Source: Blastomussa wellsi
Taxonomy: Eukaryota; Cnidaria; Anthozoa; Scleractinia; Plerogyridae
Direction of reading: 5' to 3'
Length of the DNA stretch: 64,000 bases
Assembly: GCA_947652115.1 (NCBI GenBank)
Contig: OX393572.1
Location: 10,473,594-10,537,593 of the forward strand
Under the pieces are notes generated by a model that was not told where the DNA came from, ran no database searches, and saw only the letters and a program-made list of their open reading frames with translations. Both the position numbers and the translations under genes were made by a program. Each line of letters starts with the position of its first letter. Within the stretch, counting starts at the first letter, position 1. Below, piece after piece: positions 35,001 to 45,263 of this stretch.

Positions 35001-38000
35001 TTTAGCATAATTTTCCAGAATACCTCAAACTTGTGGCAAAACTCTGTTTAATCCAATTTAAGCATTGCCAAATACCACTACTTCATGAAACCCTGTATCA
35101 CATATCCATCCAACTTCTTACGCATAAACTTTTTAAGATGAAATGATCAGTAATGATACGAGCGTGGGACAAGGAAAAATTCTGAGTTCCCAACAGGATT
35201 CAAACCCATGACCTCCCAGATTTCTGGTCGGGTGCTCATACCTACTGAACTACGAGAACTCCTGGTGAGCTAAGACCATTTACTAGGCTCATAGATGACA
35301 TGCTTCATGCATTTTGTTAAGAATATAAAATAGCTGTGCACATAATATTTTCTCATCTCTGATGATGCCGTGGATTAGTTAAAACTCTGATTTGTACTGT
35401 TTGCTACTGAAGGACATTATACCAACTTAACATTATTATTCTGTATTTGTTGTTTTTGGAATGTTCTTTCACTCTGGTCATTGTTATATTTCACTCAATT
35501 TGGTGGCCATTTTCTCGTGTCAAACTTTGATTTAAATTCCATCTTGCTTGGTTTCACACAGTTTTCATTTAACTTGTGAATTGCTGCTGTTTTGTACGAG
35601 TCATTCATTTTCATTGGTTTTTCATTTGAATCATGTAGTTCCTTCATAAAATGTGGCTGATAATGTTTTGTTTATGAGAAGTAATGAAAATAATTTTATA
35701 GACTGTGATTTTTGTGACAAGTTGTTCTTGTTTTTTGTTCAGATGATCAGAAAATGGAGATTATAGATCACACTGAAACAGATCTTGTTGCTTTAAGACG
35801 AACAATATATCTCACTATTCAGTCCAGGTACAGTTTGATGGCATTTTGTTAGTTTAGCTGTATCCTCTGAGCAGGCTCACAGACAAAAAAAGTTTGACAG
35901 CTGAGTGAGCCGAACCTGGTCTTGTGATGTTCTTGTCTGTGTTTTCATATCATATACCGGTAGCAGCTTTTGTTCTTGTTGTGTACACCTGTGGTTTAGA
36001 CTACAAGCAAATGTTGCCTTCCTTCTTCGGCCTGTTCCAGTCATTTGGTTAATGGGGAGTGGTGAAGGAAAATGGTGAGCAAAAAATACAGAGGGGGGGG
36101 GGGGGGGTGGAGAGAGGGGAAGGGGAAATGTTTCCTCTCCCAATTAATTTTCTCCCTCTCTTTGTTTTCGCTCGCCATTTTCCTTCGTTTTCCTACTTTC
36201 TTCTTACTCCATTGAGCCTGAAGTGAAAAAGAGTGGGAAATTGAAATCGCACATGATAATAATAATCTCACATCTCACTGCCCTCGATGTTTTTATTCAC
36301 ACTCTTTTTCACTTCACATTTGATAGACTAAGAAAAAAAGTGACTGCCCATAGTCTGGTTTATTGTTTGTAACGAGTTTGGAATGTTGGAAGAACCCTTT
36401 GGTCATAGTACTCACATCATATTCAACTATTTTATCTTAGTGAGAAATTACCTCATAACATTGTGATTGGCTAAGAGCAGGAAAATTTATCATTAAAGGC
36501 CATTTCCAGTCCGTACTGCGCAACCTCCACCTGCAATGTTTATCACGCCTCACACGATGAATGTAAACAAACCAAAATGCAAATTTCTGGTAAAAACGTA
36601 CCTTTTTCTTCATTATTAACATCCGATATCCTTGCAAAACAATAATAAAGAGTAAACGAACCTTGACGATATTCCAAACCAACGTTTCAGCTCATTGCGA
36701 ACTCCCAAACAAAACGACCAGTAATGGCGGGCTCAAAAACTTCATGTTCCCAGTTATCGAAGTGTAACGTATCAATGAATTCAAAACAGAAATGTAAACT
36801 ATTCCCAAGACTGCGCAGTACGGACTGGAAATGGCCTTTAAAGGGGCTTCGTCACTGTGAATGAAGCCCTCTTCTGTAATGTATTAAGATGGAATCCGTT
36901 AGGACTTCGAGTATTTATTGGACAAAATTATGTACCAAATTATGTACACCTTATTGCAAGCTTTTGTGTTACTACTTCAAGTATATTATCAAGAGAAATC
37001 TTTTCTAACAACACCAAACATCGAAAACAAATTTTGAAGTTCCACTGAATTCCACTGAATCGCTTGAAAGATGTGAGATTTTTCCTATAGCTTGCGAGCT
37101 TTGAAATTCATTTTCTCAGTCTCTGATAAGAAGTTGTTGTACCATAATTATTTGCACCTTATTGCAAACTTTTGAGTTACTGCTTCAAATATCTTATCAA
37201 AAGAAATCGTTTCTAACAACACCAAACATCGAAAACAAATTTCGAAGTTCCACTATAATTCAACTGAATCGCTTAAAGACGATTTTACAAAATGGCTACA
37301 CATAAGATTTTGCCTATAGCTTGTGACCTTTAAAATTCATTTTCTCTGGCTCTGATAAGAAATTATTGTCGGTGTTATCACAAGTAATTGCTTACATCTG
37401 TACCTTTTATTAAGGGTAAAAAATAACGCAATATGATTTAAATTATTCTGGCAATTGATTTTTGTCCAACTTAAATATTACTCAACTTCCTGCTGGATTC
37501 CGTCTTAAATTGACTTCAAATCAAGGGAAACCCCAATTGTTTGCCAACAATAAACTGACAAGACGCAAGGATGGCTTCCAGTGAGGAAGATTGACAAAGA
37601 TTGAAATTGACAAACTTGAAAATTTAGGCTTAACTTTTGCACTAGCCTAAAGCTCATGCAATTTTGAGATTATTCTAAATATCACCTTAGTGTAAATTGT
37701 TGATTGCATTTGCACTTTAAATTTACAGTTGCCAATGAAACCTTATTGTGGCAATTAAGAATGAGTACTTTTAACATAAAGAAGACTGTCACTATGATGA
37801 AGGTGGACAAAGGCCACCGAAAATCTTGTGTACTTTAACTATAGATTGGATCAATTAATCACTTATTTGGTCGCTTTGAACATAGTTTACTTTCTACACT
37901 GGCTCACTTTGTTTTCCACCGTTTCTAATCATTTTTGTTCTCGGTGTATGTAGTTTGGACTATGAAGAATGTGCGCACAAACTGCTTAAGATGCAAATCC

Positions 38001-41000
38001 AACCAGAACAAATGGTAAGTTATTAAGAGGGGGCAGTAATACAAGAGTTGGAATCTTGCAGCGGGTTTGTTCTACCCTAAACTGGGTGCCAGAGGCAAGT
38101 TTCCACCATGCTGTGAGAAAACCTCTGCTGGCTACCAGGGTAGGTTTATTCTTACCACGTTTAAGATACTTTCCTAAGTGTCCAAACAGTTCTAGTAATG
38201 TAGTCATGTAAAAAATGTAAAGTTGTTTGTGGTGATGCACTTAGCTTCTTAAGCACTAATCTTAGCTAGGTTTCAGGCATGCCACTGAAAGAAAGTTGAA
38301 GTTTGTTGACTTCAGATTTAGCACAATTACAGCTGCACAAGTTAGAGGGGAGCTTACTTGAAAGCTATGTAAACCCGGTTTATATTATCTGAAAGTGTTT
38401 TGTTCATGTGAATGGGGAAAAAGAGTTTTTCTGTTTACATTATAAAAAATAAATAAATAATTCCCTTGCATGTGTTTACTCAAGCTAGTTAAAAAATATT
38501 TATACCAATTTTTTCTTTCACAGAATGAATTCTGTACAATGATCATAGACTGCTGTTCTCAACAAAGATCTTATGAGAAGTTCTTTGGTCTGCTGGCTCA
38601 GGTTAGTTAAACTAAATGGACATTTAGTTTCTCAGCTTTCCAATTGGATTTTATGGCAAGGTGATTCAATTTAATTTTTTTAAAATTTATTTATTTAAAT
38701 TCTTGCACGATTCTAAAAACCCTACTTACAAATTTACAATAAAACTAACACTACTAATACAATGAACTAAATTAATTAATGAAGAGAGCTCTACTGCTTA
38801 CAATAATGTAAGCACTCATTGTGACTTCTTTAACAATTTATTTCAGAGATTTTGCATGCTTAACAAAGTGTATATGGAAGAGTATATCAAGGCATTTCAA
38901 GAACAAGTGAGTTTTCTTGTTTCGAGTTTTGAGCACGCCTTTTCTTTTAATAGTGCATGGTGTGTTTATAGAATGGCAAGTTATCCTTATTGTTATGATA
39001 TTATTTCAGTATGAATCAATCCACCGCCTTGAAACAAACAAACTAAGGAACGTGGCCAAGTTTTTTGCTCATCTTCTCTTCACGGATGCTATTCCCTGGA
39101 CGGTGAGTGTGCTAAACTAGAACAGTACATTTTATTGTTGCAGTAATGCCGGGCAGAAAGGTTTCAAAGCTTTGCTGTACTCAGAACAAAACTAGTAACT
39201 GGTACACGGAAAACGCGGGGAAATTTGCCTCCATCAAAACGAGGATGGTGTGGTTTGGCTTCTGATTGGCCACGAAAAAGCGTCCTCCCTCTGATTGGTC
39301 AGAGCTTTTTACACCTGATATCGCTCACCCGTTATATGTAGGGTGGTTTCGACCAGCACGTTGGCTTTTTAACCAATCAGGAGAAATACCAATACACACG
39401 TGATTGTGTGACGTGTGTTTTCCCGCGCTTTGCGTCATTTAAGGTGAATTTCCCCTTTCGCGCGTTTTCTTACGTGCGTAAAAAATTTAGAGACAATGTA
39501 TGAAAGGCTTGCGTAAACGTGTACGCAAGTTTTCCATACATCGTCTATAATTTTATTTACGCACGTAAAAAGTTACGCGACAGTGGAAATCCACCTTTAC
39601 TTGTTTTTGCTTTGTGTTCTGATTGGATGACTGAGTTGTGTTTTCGGTCAGAAAACCGCTCTAGAGCTGAGCAAAAATTAACCTGAAGTGAAGCAGTGTG
39701 AGATTGTGGAGTCCTATGTAATAATGGAGTTGTTTCTGTGTTTGCAGGTGCTCGCTTGTATCAAACTGAATGAAGACGATACGACTTCATCGAGGTACTC
39801 AATGATGTCTCAGATCAATATTTGGTCATGATTTATTTATTCTGATTTTTTGAAACTCATTCCTGTTTTTCTTTGCTGTTATCTTCAGTCGTGTTTTCAT
39901 CAAAATCTTATTCCAAGAGTTAGCGGAATACATGGGTCTACCCAAACTCAATGAACGCCTAAAAGATCCGTAAGTCAGTTTCGCTTTATTTGAGTGTTTT
40001 GTGTCAAAATAGTCTTAAAGGGACATTTATTGCAATAATGAAATTGCACTAGTCTAGAATTTAACTATGCGCAAAGCTTTGGAGTCCTTTGGATTTCCTC
40101 GTTGTTGTGCACAATGGACGTGTATTTGGAAAATGAGAAGCCGGTGAGAAAATTGTTCCCTGATGTACAGTAGTGTGACTGACTTGTGTTAAGCTGTTGT
40201 TTTCTTAATTTCATTTCTCATCAGATTCTTATCGGAATATTTTGAAGGGATCTTTCCGCGCGACAATCCAAGAAACACGCGATTTTCCATCAACTTCTTC
40301 ACCTCTGTTGGACTCGGTGGTGTGACGTATGTATTTTTAGCTGCATAGTTGGCCCATTTCTAGTGATTTCTATCTCAATCTGTTATTGAAACTGTTATTA
40401 AAACAGCTTTAGTTTTGGTAAGGATGTATAATCACAGACAGAGAAATGAAGTCAAAGTGAAGAAGAAATAATTACTTTATAAAAATAGCAAAAAAAAAAT
40501 CGTTACTGACTGTTCTTGAATCAGGTAAGGTGAAGTCAATAGTACTTGTTATCTATTCCAGGGATGAACTTAGAGAGCATTTGAAAAACGCTCCAAAAAT
40601 GATCATGTCACAGCGGAGGGCTGGGGCGAGTGACTCGGATTCTTCTGGCGACAGCAGTGAAGGTTCGTGGAAAAATAGTTTAGTACCTTGTGATGTGACT
40701 GGGGTTTTCTTCTTTTTTGATTTCATTTTGTTTGGGTTATGAGTTCAAGATAGTACATTATTTTCACTACAGATAGCTCAAGTTCGGAAGAATCATCGTC
40801 GGAGTCTTCAGAGTCTTCCGAGGAGTCGTCGGAAGATGATCGGAAGAAACGGTCAGTGAATGTATCACATACTGAAGCCTGTTATTAGTTAATTAGCCTC
40901 CCACGCAGAACGCGTGACGAAGCCCAAAGGACGTCTGCGTGACGGTTACATGTTACAAAATCCGCCGCAGATTTCTGGAGGGCAAGGTACCTGATTATAT

Positions 41001-41907
41001 GAAATTTTCACGACGCATTTATTTCGCGATTTTGAAGATCGCATGTTTCGCGACACTTTAATTTCGCGAATTTGCGAAAATGTCGTATTCAAACTCACTT
41101 TAATTTCACGATTTTACCAACGTTACAAGTTTGGTATTTCCTGATAATGTGTTAAACATTTCTTGCATTACGATAGAAAAGAAAACCTGCTTGTTACGTC
41201 AACGGTAACAACAAAACAGTCCTAAGAGGGTATGCGTACCCAAGGCTGATAATTAGGCAAGAACTAACTTTATAATAATGGGCACAATGGCAGTCACCTA
41301 ATTTTTGCGTCATGTTATGTTCGCGACACTTTAATTTCGCAAAATTGTTAAAATTGCGAAACAGTGTCACGAAAATTTCATGTAATAAGGTTAATAGACC
41401 TTTTTAGCTTCGTTTGTTTGTTGTCCCATTGTAGACCACGTGATCCTATGTGATGTTACCCAATAATTTGCAGATAAATAAAGGAAACATTCTCTGGGGA
41501 GCTTTACATGATCCTCAATGGGCAATTTACATACGGAGCTAAAGAGGTCTATTGACCAATGTTTGGGTGTAGGGATGCCGCTGGGACGTTAAAACCGACA
41601 CCTATCCAGTTCCGAAAACGACCTAAAGGCTTAGGTTAAATCATATTGAAAGTCTTGAAGCCAAGTCCTCCAGAAGCTGATTACAACAGACTCGCTCAAA
41701 ATTATATACCCGGAGCCGGGGCCAAAAACTATACCCTGTCCAGCGGCACCTCCCCGTACACACCATCTTGGGGGAGGGCGAGGGGGGAGGCTAGACGCTT
41801 GTAAACTTTGTTTCTTTCTCTTTTTTCGTGTTTTCAGGCAGAAAAAGAAACAATCGGCTCGCAAGAGTAAAGACAAAGATACTAGGAAACATAAGAAAAG
41901 GCGGTGA
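20048..41907 (+). CDS. CWC22: CWC22 spliceosome-associated protein, complete
   Basis: Twenty-six exons join to 2337 nt (778 residues): 20048-20089, 20204-20280, 21874-22316, 26508-26571, 27151-27214, 28942-29006, 29174-29267, 30644-30718, 31166-31219, 32139-32213, 32918-32978, 33427-33530, 33648-33750, 34217-34279, 34841-34936, 35743-35827, 37954-38014, 38524-38601, 38847-38906, 39010-39102, 39748-39794, 39889-39969, 40225-40326, 40562-40662, 40773-40851, 41838-41907. All introns are GT-AG and all phases agree. Residues 1-187 are Arg/Ser/Asp/Glu-rich; [14 protein letters not shown] opens the MIF4G domain (about 188-400), which in other animals holds eIF4A3 for exon-junction-complex assembly. 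An acidic linker (exon 15, [18 protein letters not shown]) leads to the MA3 domain (about 500-690), followed by a Ser/Glu tail and basic end. The protein acts in the nucleus. It lacks the long RS tail of the human protein (908 residues). Confidence 0.95.
20691..20812. repeat. inverted-repeat element in CWC22 intron 2
   Basis: ATGGCTGCGCTGATAT and AAATTTCTCTTCAAGTGTTG on the left pair with CAACACGAGAAGAGAAATTT and AAGCAGCCAT on the right. It is a hairpin-forming non-coding repeat, probably a MITE; no target duplication was resolved. Confidence 0.5.
22646..22678. repeat. perfect 15-bp-arm hairpin
   Basis: AAACTTTTTATTCAC, three A, then GTGAATAAAAAGTTT: a perfect palindrome with a 3-base loop within CWC22 intron 3. 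Confidence 0.6.
23204..24178. mobile_element. 975-bp element with about 95-bp inverted termini
   Basis: The left arm (23204-23299) and right arm (24082-24178) are about 85-90 percent reverse complements by eye: ATTACCAGC..GCTGTTCGGGAA, GGAGCCCGC..CTCCTCCCC, ACGGCTGGAC, then ATTGTTGATTTCCGCC. A third partial copy of the arm (GTCCAGCCGTTC, GCGGCGGAAATCGAGCCTAC) lies at 24017-24070. The middle has no open frame of note. It could be a foldback element or two opposed insertions of one repeat. Confidence 0.55.
27459..28775. mobile_element. 1317-bp TIR element in CWC22 intron 5
   Basis: The left end is CCCGGGGTATCCAATCGATG followed by AAATCGAT; the reverse complement of the right end is the same with one extra G. 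CATAAA flanks both ends directly (27453-27458 and 28776-28781), a 6-bp target duplication. Both subterminal regions (27470-27660 and 28620-28770) are dense in ATCGAT and CAATCGATACC words in both orientations. No transposase is seen. On the minus strand it encloses a phase-consistent two-exon frame (27946-28452). Superfamily is uncertain. Confidence 0.75.
27946..28452 (-). CDS. 131-residue HIRAN-like protein, two exons, nested in TIR element
   Basis: Exon 1 is 28226-28452 (ATG start [16 protein letters not shown], donor GTAAGTG) and exon 2 is 27946-28114 (acceptor TTGCTAG, TGA stop). The phase joins (2 plus 1) and the total is 396 nt, an exact codon multiple. Exon 1 has [20 protein letters not shown] and [20 protein letters not shown], which resembles a HIRAN domain (G-Y-H start, GE, N-A-x-x-V, then G-x-x-G-H-x-x-x-E-L). 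HIRAN modules bind 3' single-stranded DNA ends in HLTF and appear alone in cnidarian and bacterial proteins; the assignment is by eye. Exon 2 is basic and unrecognised ([28 protein letters not shown]). It is antisense to CWC22 and may be the element's own gene, a captured host gene, or a chance frame. A TGACGTC site at 28596-28602 lies upstream. Confidence 0.45.
29581..29770 (-). repeat. SINE remnant, same family as 54630-54935
   Basis: CATTTATACACCTGGGTTAA, GAGAGTGAAATGTCTTG and GAGAACACAGCACAATG match the body of the SINE at 54630-54935 in the same orientation. The tRNA-like head is decayed (CCAGTGCTCC..CCACTCTGTCC..). It lies in CWC22 intron 7. Confidence 0.55.
31859..31974 (-). mobile_element. 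MITE copy A (CCACGAAGCTCT family)
   Basis: Its reverse complement starts GGGTCTTGATACCACGAAGC and ends AGAGCTTTGTGGCAACCC, with TATATAATTTTCCCAGCCAA and TCCTATGAGACATT inside. The copy at 55789-55871 matches over the whole length, minus an internal block. The ends (CCACGAAGCTCT / AGAGCTTTGTGG) form the inverted repeat. It is in CWC22 intron 9. Confidence 0.6.
34390..34577. mobile_element. 188-bp MITE with TTAA target site
   Basis: Both ends read AGTGCACCTAACACCAA inward and the arms keep pairing through AAAATATTTTTTT, ACACCTTTGTA and CAGTTCGAAAC. TTAA sits immediately outside each end (34386-34389 and 34578-34581), as for piggyBac-type elements. It is in CWC22 intron 14, directly followed by a SINE. 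Confidence 0.65.
34583..34835 (+). repeat. SINE copy, headless
   Basis: TTGTGTTCTTGGGCAAAACA, GTGTATAAATGGG, TTTATTGCTGGGGGTAACCC and CGCATCCCATCCAGGGGGGA match the reverse complement of the SINE at 54630-54935. The tRNA-like head is missing or decayed. It ends a few bases before CWC22 exon 15 (34841), so it supplies sequence right up to the polypyrimidine tract. Confidence 0.6.
35185..35260 (-). repeat. tRNA-like cloverleaf (pseudo-tRNA or SINE head)
   Basis: On the minus strand, AGTTCTC pairs with the final GGGAACT (7 bp, one G-U), GTTC pairs with GAGC as a D arm, and ATGGG-TTTGAAT-CCTGT forms a T arm with a near-canonical loop. The anticodon stem is imperfect and position 33 is not T, so a working tRNA is unlikely. 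It is in CWC22 intron 15. Confidence 0.5.
36497..36837. mobile_element. 341-bp MITE with TTAA target site
   Basis: The left terminus AGGCCATTTCCAGTCCGTAC continues TGCGCA, and the right terminus is its exact reverse complement (TGCGCAGTACGGACTGG, AAATGGCCT), a 26-bp TIR. TTAA abuts both ends (36493-36496, 36838-36841). This fits a piggyBac-type MITE. It lies in CWC22 intron 16 next to a second repeat beginning at 36842. Confidence 0.72.
36842..37690. repeat. composite repeat with internal tandem duplication
   Basis: AAGGGGCTTCGTCAC opens a repeat whose distal part (AGGATGGCTTCCAG, GAAGATTGACAAAG, AATTTAGGCTTAACTTTTGC) is related to sequences at 46645-46890 and 43330-43590. Inside, 36929-37133 and 37139-37368 are two diverged copies of one unit sharing CACCTTATTGCAA, AACAACACCAAACATCGAAA and GTTCCACT. 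No coding content. CWC22 intron 16. Confidence 0.5.
39441..39598. mobile_element. 158-bp hairpin MITE in CWC22 intron 20
   Basis: AAGGTGAATTTCCCCTTTCG on the left and the reverse complement of the right end AAGGTGGATTTCCACTGTCG match; inner arms TTACGTGCGTAAA, GTATGAAAGGCTTGCG and CGCAAGTTTTCCATAC also pair. The whole element can fold back. TTTA-like bases flank both ends. Confidence 0.6.
40988..41392. mobile_element. 405-bp TIR element in last CWC22 intron
   Basis: Left TACCTGATTATATGAAATTT and reverse-complement right AACCTTATTACATGAAATTT begin arms that continue TTCACGAC/TTCGTGAC. The body repeats TTTCGCGAYACTTTAATTTCGCG words. It resembles the element at 58801-59276 in plan (ACCTTATTA then GAAATT) but differs in sequence. 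Confidence 0.6.
41393..41553. mobile_element. 161-bp MITE abutting the previous element
   Basis: AATAGACCTTTTTAGCT and AGCTAAAGAGGTCTATT are inverted termini. The element starts where the 40988-41392 element ends, so one inserted at the edge of the other or the pair moved together. Confidence 0.55.
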
Positions 41908-44516
41908 ACATTTATATTTCAAAAGAAGACATTTTTACCACAAGTTTCTATCAAAGGTTGACACTGCTCTATCGCGATATGTAAGTGTAATGATCATATG
42001 GCCTTGTTGATCAGCAAAATGAGTGTTTTGTGGCAAGTGTTCTTGACAGCTGACAGAAACCAAGGGGAAAATAGTGAAGCGAGTCAGTGACACCACAAGA
42101 GCCGGAAAAGGAAAAGAGTGCTGCTAACAGTTTGAAAAAAACCGCGGCGGTTACAGCAGCGGCGAAGTCGCCGGGACAAATGGCATTTGCGATTCGATCC
42201 CTTTATCCAGGTGTAAACTCCAAAAGTCAGTTCAGTTGGTAGCTTTGTGAGGATATGTATATAAAACTCATTTATTAATTTTTGATTGTGTTTGTTGTGT
42301 ATTTTCAATACTTAAGCACGGCCTCTCTGATATTTAGGTCTGTACCACAAAGCAATCGATTCTTCTCGAACGATCTGTCGAGAGGTTGAGCTTAAACACG
42401 CGGCGGGTTTAAAGCTGGAAAAAAATTACTAACCTAACAGCCAAGCGTTGCCACTTTGTCGACCTCTGGCAGTAAACCGCAACACCAGCTGAGTTTGTTA
42501 GTAGAATAAGTGTTGTTAGTTCAAATTCCAACAACAATAAATACGTCCCCAGAAGATCCACGGGGTGGTACACGTGCTTCGGGATTGAGAATTCGAAATC
42601 AACTTTGACTACGTTTATATTGATTCTTATTTTCATGGGAAGTTAATTACGCGAAAATGGAAGAGCCAAATTTTTGGATTAATTTCGTGATTTAGCAGAG
42701 CATTTAATCGCATAGCAGAAGAGTTAAGCGCATAGTGGTCGCTATAGCTTATAGACTTTATAATGACACTGAACAGAATCATAACAAAAGAAGTCTAAAA
42801 CAGGTTGGCATGCTACGTCTGGGCAGAGAATAACGTTATAGTGCAGAGTTCATCATTTACCAGATGTCCTGTGTCGATCGTATGATTCGGAAGAAGGCGT
42901 GAACATGTAAACTAGTTAAATTTTGCGTCTTTGATTTTCACGACGACATTTTTTCGCTGGACGAGCAGAGACCTGGGTACGATTACCTAAAATCGATTGG
43001 GTTCGATTAGTTTGAAAAGAGAATCCTACCACCTGAAAGAGCATCCAAACCTTAGCCAGATTGTTAAATTTGAGCGTGATTGGAGTAAAGGGAAGTCATT
43101 GGTGGGTCTTCAAAAATCCCGGAATGGAATGGAGGGACGCCTGTCCCCCCAACCATGCAAAAGTCTCTTAAATAGATTTTCAAAAGTGTACAACGTCTTT
43201 GCGTTTATCCCAATAACACTCAAATTCAGGTGACAGGTTCATTTTTCGATTCAATTGGTTTTGCATATTCGTTCACAGTCCCCTGCTCGTTTAGAAAATG
43301 GCTAATTTCGCGAGTATTATAACTTTTGCCTAAACGATAGTTTGAGTTTTTAATGCGACGAACCGAATTCCCCTTAAATGAAGGAAACCTCAAATTAATA
43401 GTTTTCAAAGGAAGAGAAATCCCAAAGAGATGATACGCCTATGGCCCCATGAGAACTTGACCGACAAAAATCGTCGGGTCCGGACCATTTTTTGACGAGT
43501 CTGGGCCAAATTTTGCTGTCGTGAAGACGGCCTTAAGGCTAAATTTTTGAAAATGCACAAACCATGACGTACTAGATAAATATAGGGCCTTCCCGTGGGA
43601 GGATTTAATTGGCAACCGTTAACATGGTTAAGCTTCGTTAGTCTAAAGACTCGACGCGCACGCGATAAATGATGATCATGTTTAACCTCACCTGCGATTA
43701 GGCGTTATTATTTTTCGAGGGGGGGGGGGGGGGGTAAGGCAGGAAAAAGCTGGTTATGTTTAACCACCCAGATGCCTAAATGAAATCAAAATTTCGATCG
43801 TCTTAGTAAATCGCTATCTCTAGCACTTTCCTGTGGAAATTTCTAGAACAATTTAACATAACAGGAGTTCCACATGGCCGCTCTCGATCTAATATCAGTA
43901 TACTGATGAACATATCTGCAAAGCGAATGTATGTCGTAATTCTGAAAGCAGTTATCGTTATTACTTGCACAACTGAAATCTGCATACATTGTTATCAACC
44001 CAACCCACATTTTATAACACTATTTATAACAATAAAGTTTCCAGCTGAGATTGCTACCTGTATGTGCAAAGAACGGTTTGTTCCTGTTATGCATGTCTTT
44101 GGCGTTTATTATGAGCGAAGCTGAGAATCACAATGCGCATGCATAGTAAACCAACAAAACGCAAAACACGTACTTTTCAAGGGCGTTTATTTCAGTTGCA
44201 TATCAACATTCGTGTTACATATTAAATGAACTTTCTACCATAGGGTATTAAAGTTAAGTTCACACTTTTCGAAACATTTGAATATTATAGGAATACTTTT
44301 AGGGCAAGATATGTTTTATACAAAACTGCCATTTTTTGTCCATATTTTTAATACTGTGTTTACTTGTTCTTTTCACGATTTGTGAACAGCTAAAGAAAAG
44401 GATGCCGACAAAATTAGCGCAAATAATTCAGTTTACTCGTGAACATTTTTACAAAAAATTACAGTTCTCTATCAATTCGTATATGTACATCAATCTTCAA
44501 GGGCACAGTCCTGAAA
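41908..44516. other. CWC22 to Spot14 convergent intergenic stretch
   Basis: No gene is supported. CWC22 and the Spot14-like gene converge here. A candidate CWC22 AATAAA is at about 42535. Repeat-like sequence at 43330-43590 (ACCGAATTCCCCTTAAATG, AGTTTTCAAAGGAAGAGAAA, GGCTAAATTTTTGAAAATGC) is a diverged relative of 46645-46890. A 19-base G run is at about 43720-43735. Confidence 0.45.
44186..44191 (-). terminator. candidate polyadenylation signal of the Spot14-like gene
   Basis: AATAAA on the minus strand about 325 bp beyond the stop codon, the first such hexamer downstream in an AT-rich stretch. Chosen by position only. Confidence 0.35.
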
Positions 44517-45263
44517 TCAGAAACATCTCACCTCTTCTTCATAACGTGCTGTGAGATTTTTAGCCATCGCTGTGTACTGAAGGAACGTTTGAAGCAGTTC
44601 TGACAATTTTTGCTGCAGTTTTGGATCTGGAAGTTCGAAGTTCCGGGAACCCGACAACAATTCCGTTCGAAGTTTCTTCAGTAACACGAACACATCGTAC
44701 AGAGTTTTTGTATTTTCATCGAACTGAGGCATCTGCTCGCTAACACTGTGGTCCCGAAGAAGGCAAGGAAACAGAACCGACTTCTCCAAAGATTCGACTT
44801 CATCGGCAAACTTCTTGAGAGCTCCGAGCAGACAATTTTCAGAATGGAACATTGTCCTGGTTTGAAAGTCTTGGAAAGAAGCCAGCTCATAATTTGGGCC
44901 GAGATTTTGAGTTGCATTCTTTATGTATCTTGCCACTAAAGCGAGCTGATTTAAGCGCTGGCAGGAATCTTGTATTTCCCGTTCTAACGGCATATTGTTC
45001 GCTTCGTTTTCGATGGGCGTAGTGTACCCGAGTGACAGCTTGATTCTCAACGCCTTAACCATGAAGTAGAAAGCTCTCATGTTCATGTTATTCTGCAGAG
45101 ATGTGTCTTCAGTGCTCGCCGGTACCAAGTCCTTTACAGGCAAATCTATCAGCTTCATGGGGATCAGAACCGTGTTATCCATCAGATCTACCGTGTGCAG
45201 AAACTGCTCCATCACAGCAACGAACGAGTGCTCAACGGATTTTAAACGCCACAATGAAGCCAT
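44517..45263 (-). CDS. Spot14/MID1IP1 family protein with two tandem domains
   Basis: A 248-codon single-exon frame starting at AAAATGG. The family (THRSP/Spot14, MID1IP1) regulates de novo fatty-acid synthesis by binding acetyl-CoA carboxylase, and has a helical domain of about 110-180 residues. Here the domain occurs twice: MEQFLHTVDLMDNTVLIPMK (18-37) aligns with LKKFADEVESLEKSVLFPCL (149-168), and later FMVKALRIKLSLG with FVLLKKLRTELLSG; each half ends in a helical segment (LALVARYIKNATQ, FLQYTAMAKNLTARY). A longer frame runs upstream to 45467 but lacks an ATG, so the ATG at 45263 was chosen. GAG-GTGAGA, a good donor, lies four codons before the stop, so the last residues may instead come from a further exon. 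Neighbours do not indicate function. Confidence 0.83.
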   Translation of the reverse strand: MASLWRLKSVEHSFVAVMEQFLHTVDLMDNTVLIPMKLIDLPVKDLVPASTEDTSLQNNMNMRAFYFMVKALRIKLSLGYTTPIENEANNMPLEREIQDSCQRLNQLALVARYIKNATQNLGPNYELASFQDFQTRTMFHSENCLLGALKKFADEVESLEKSVLFPCLLRDHSVSEQMPQFDENTKTLYDVFVLLKKLRTELLSGSRNFELPDPKLQQKLSELLQTFLQYTAMAKNLTARYEEEVRCF

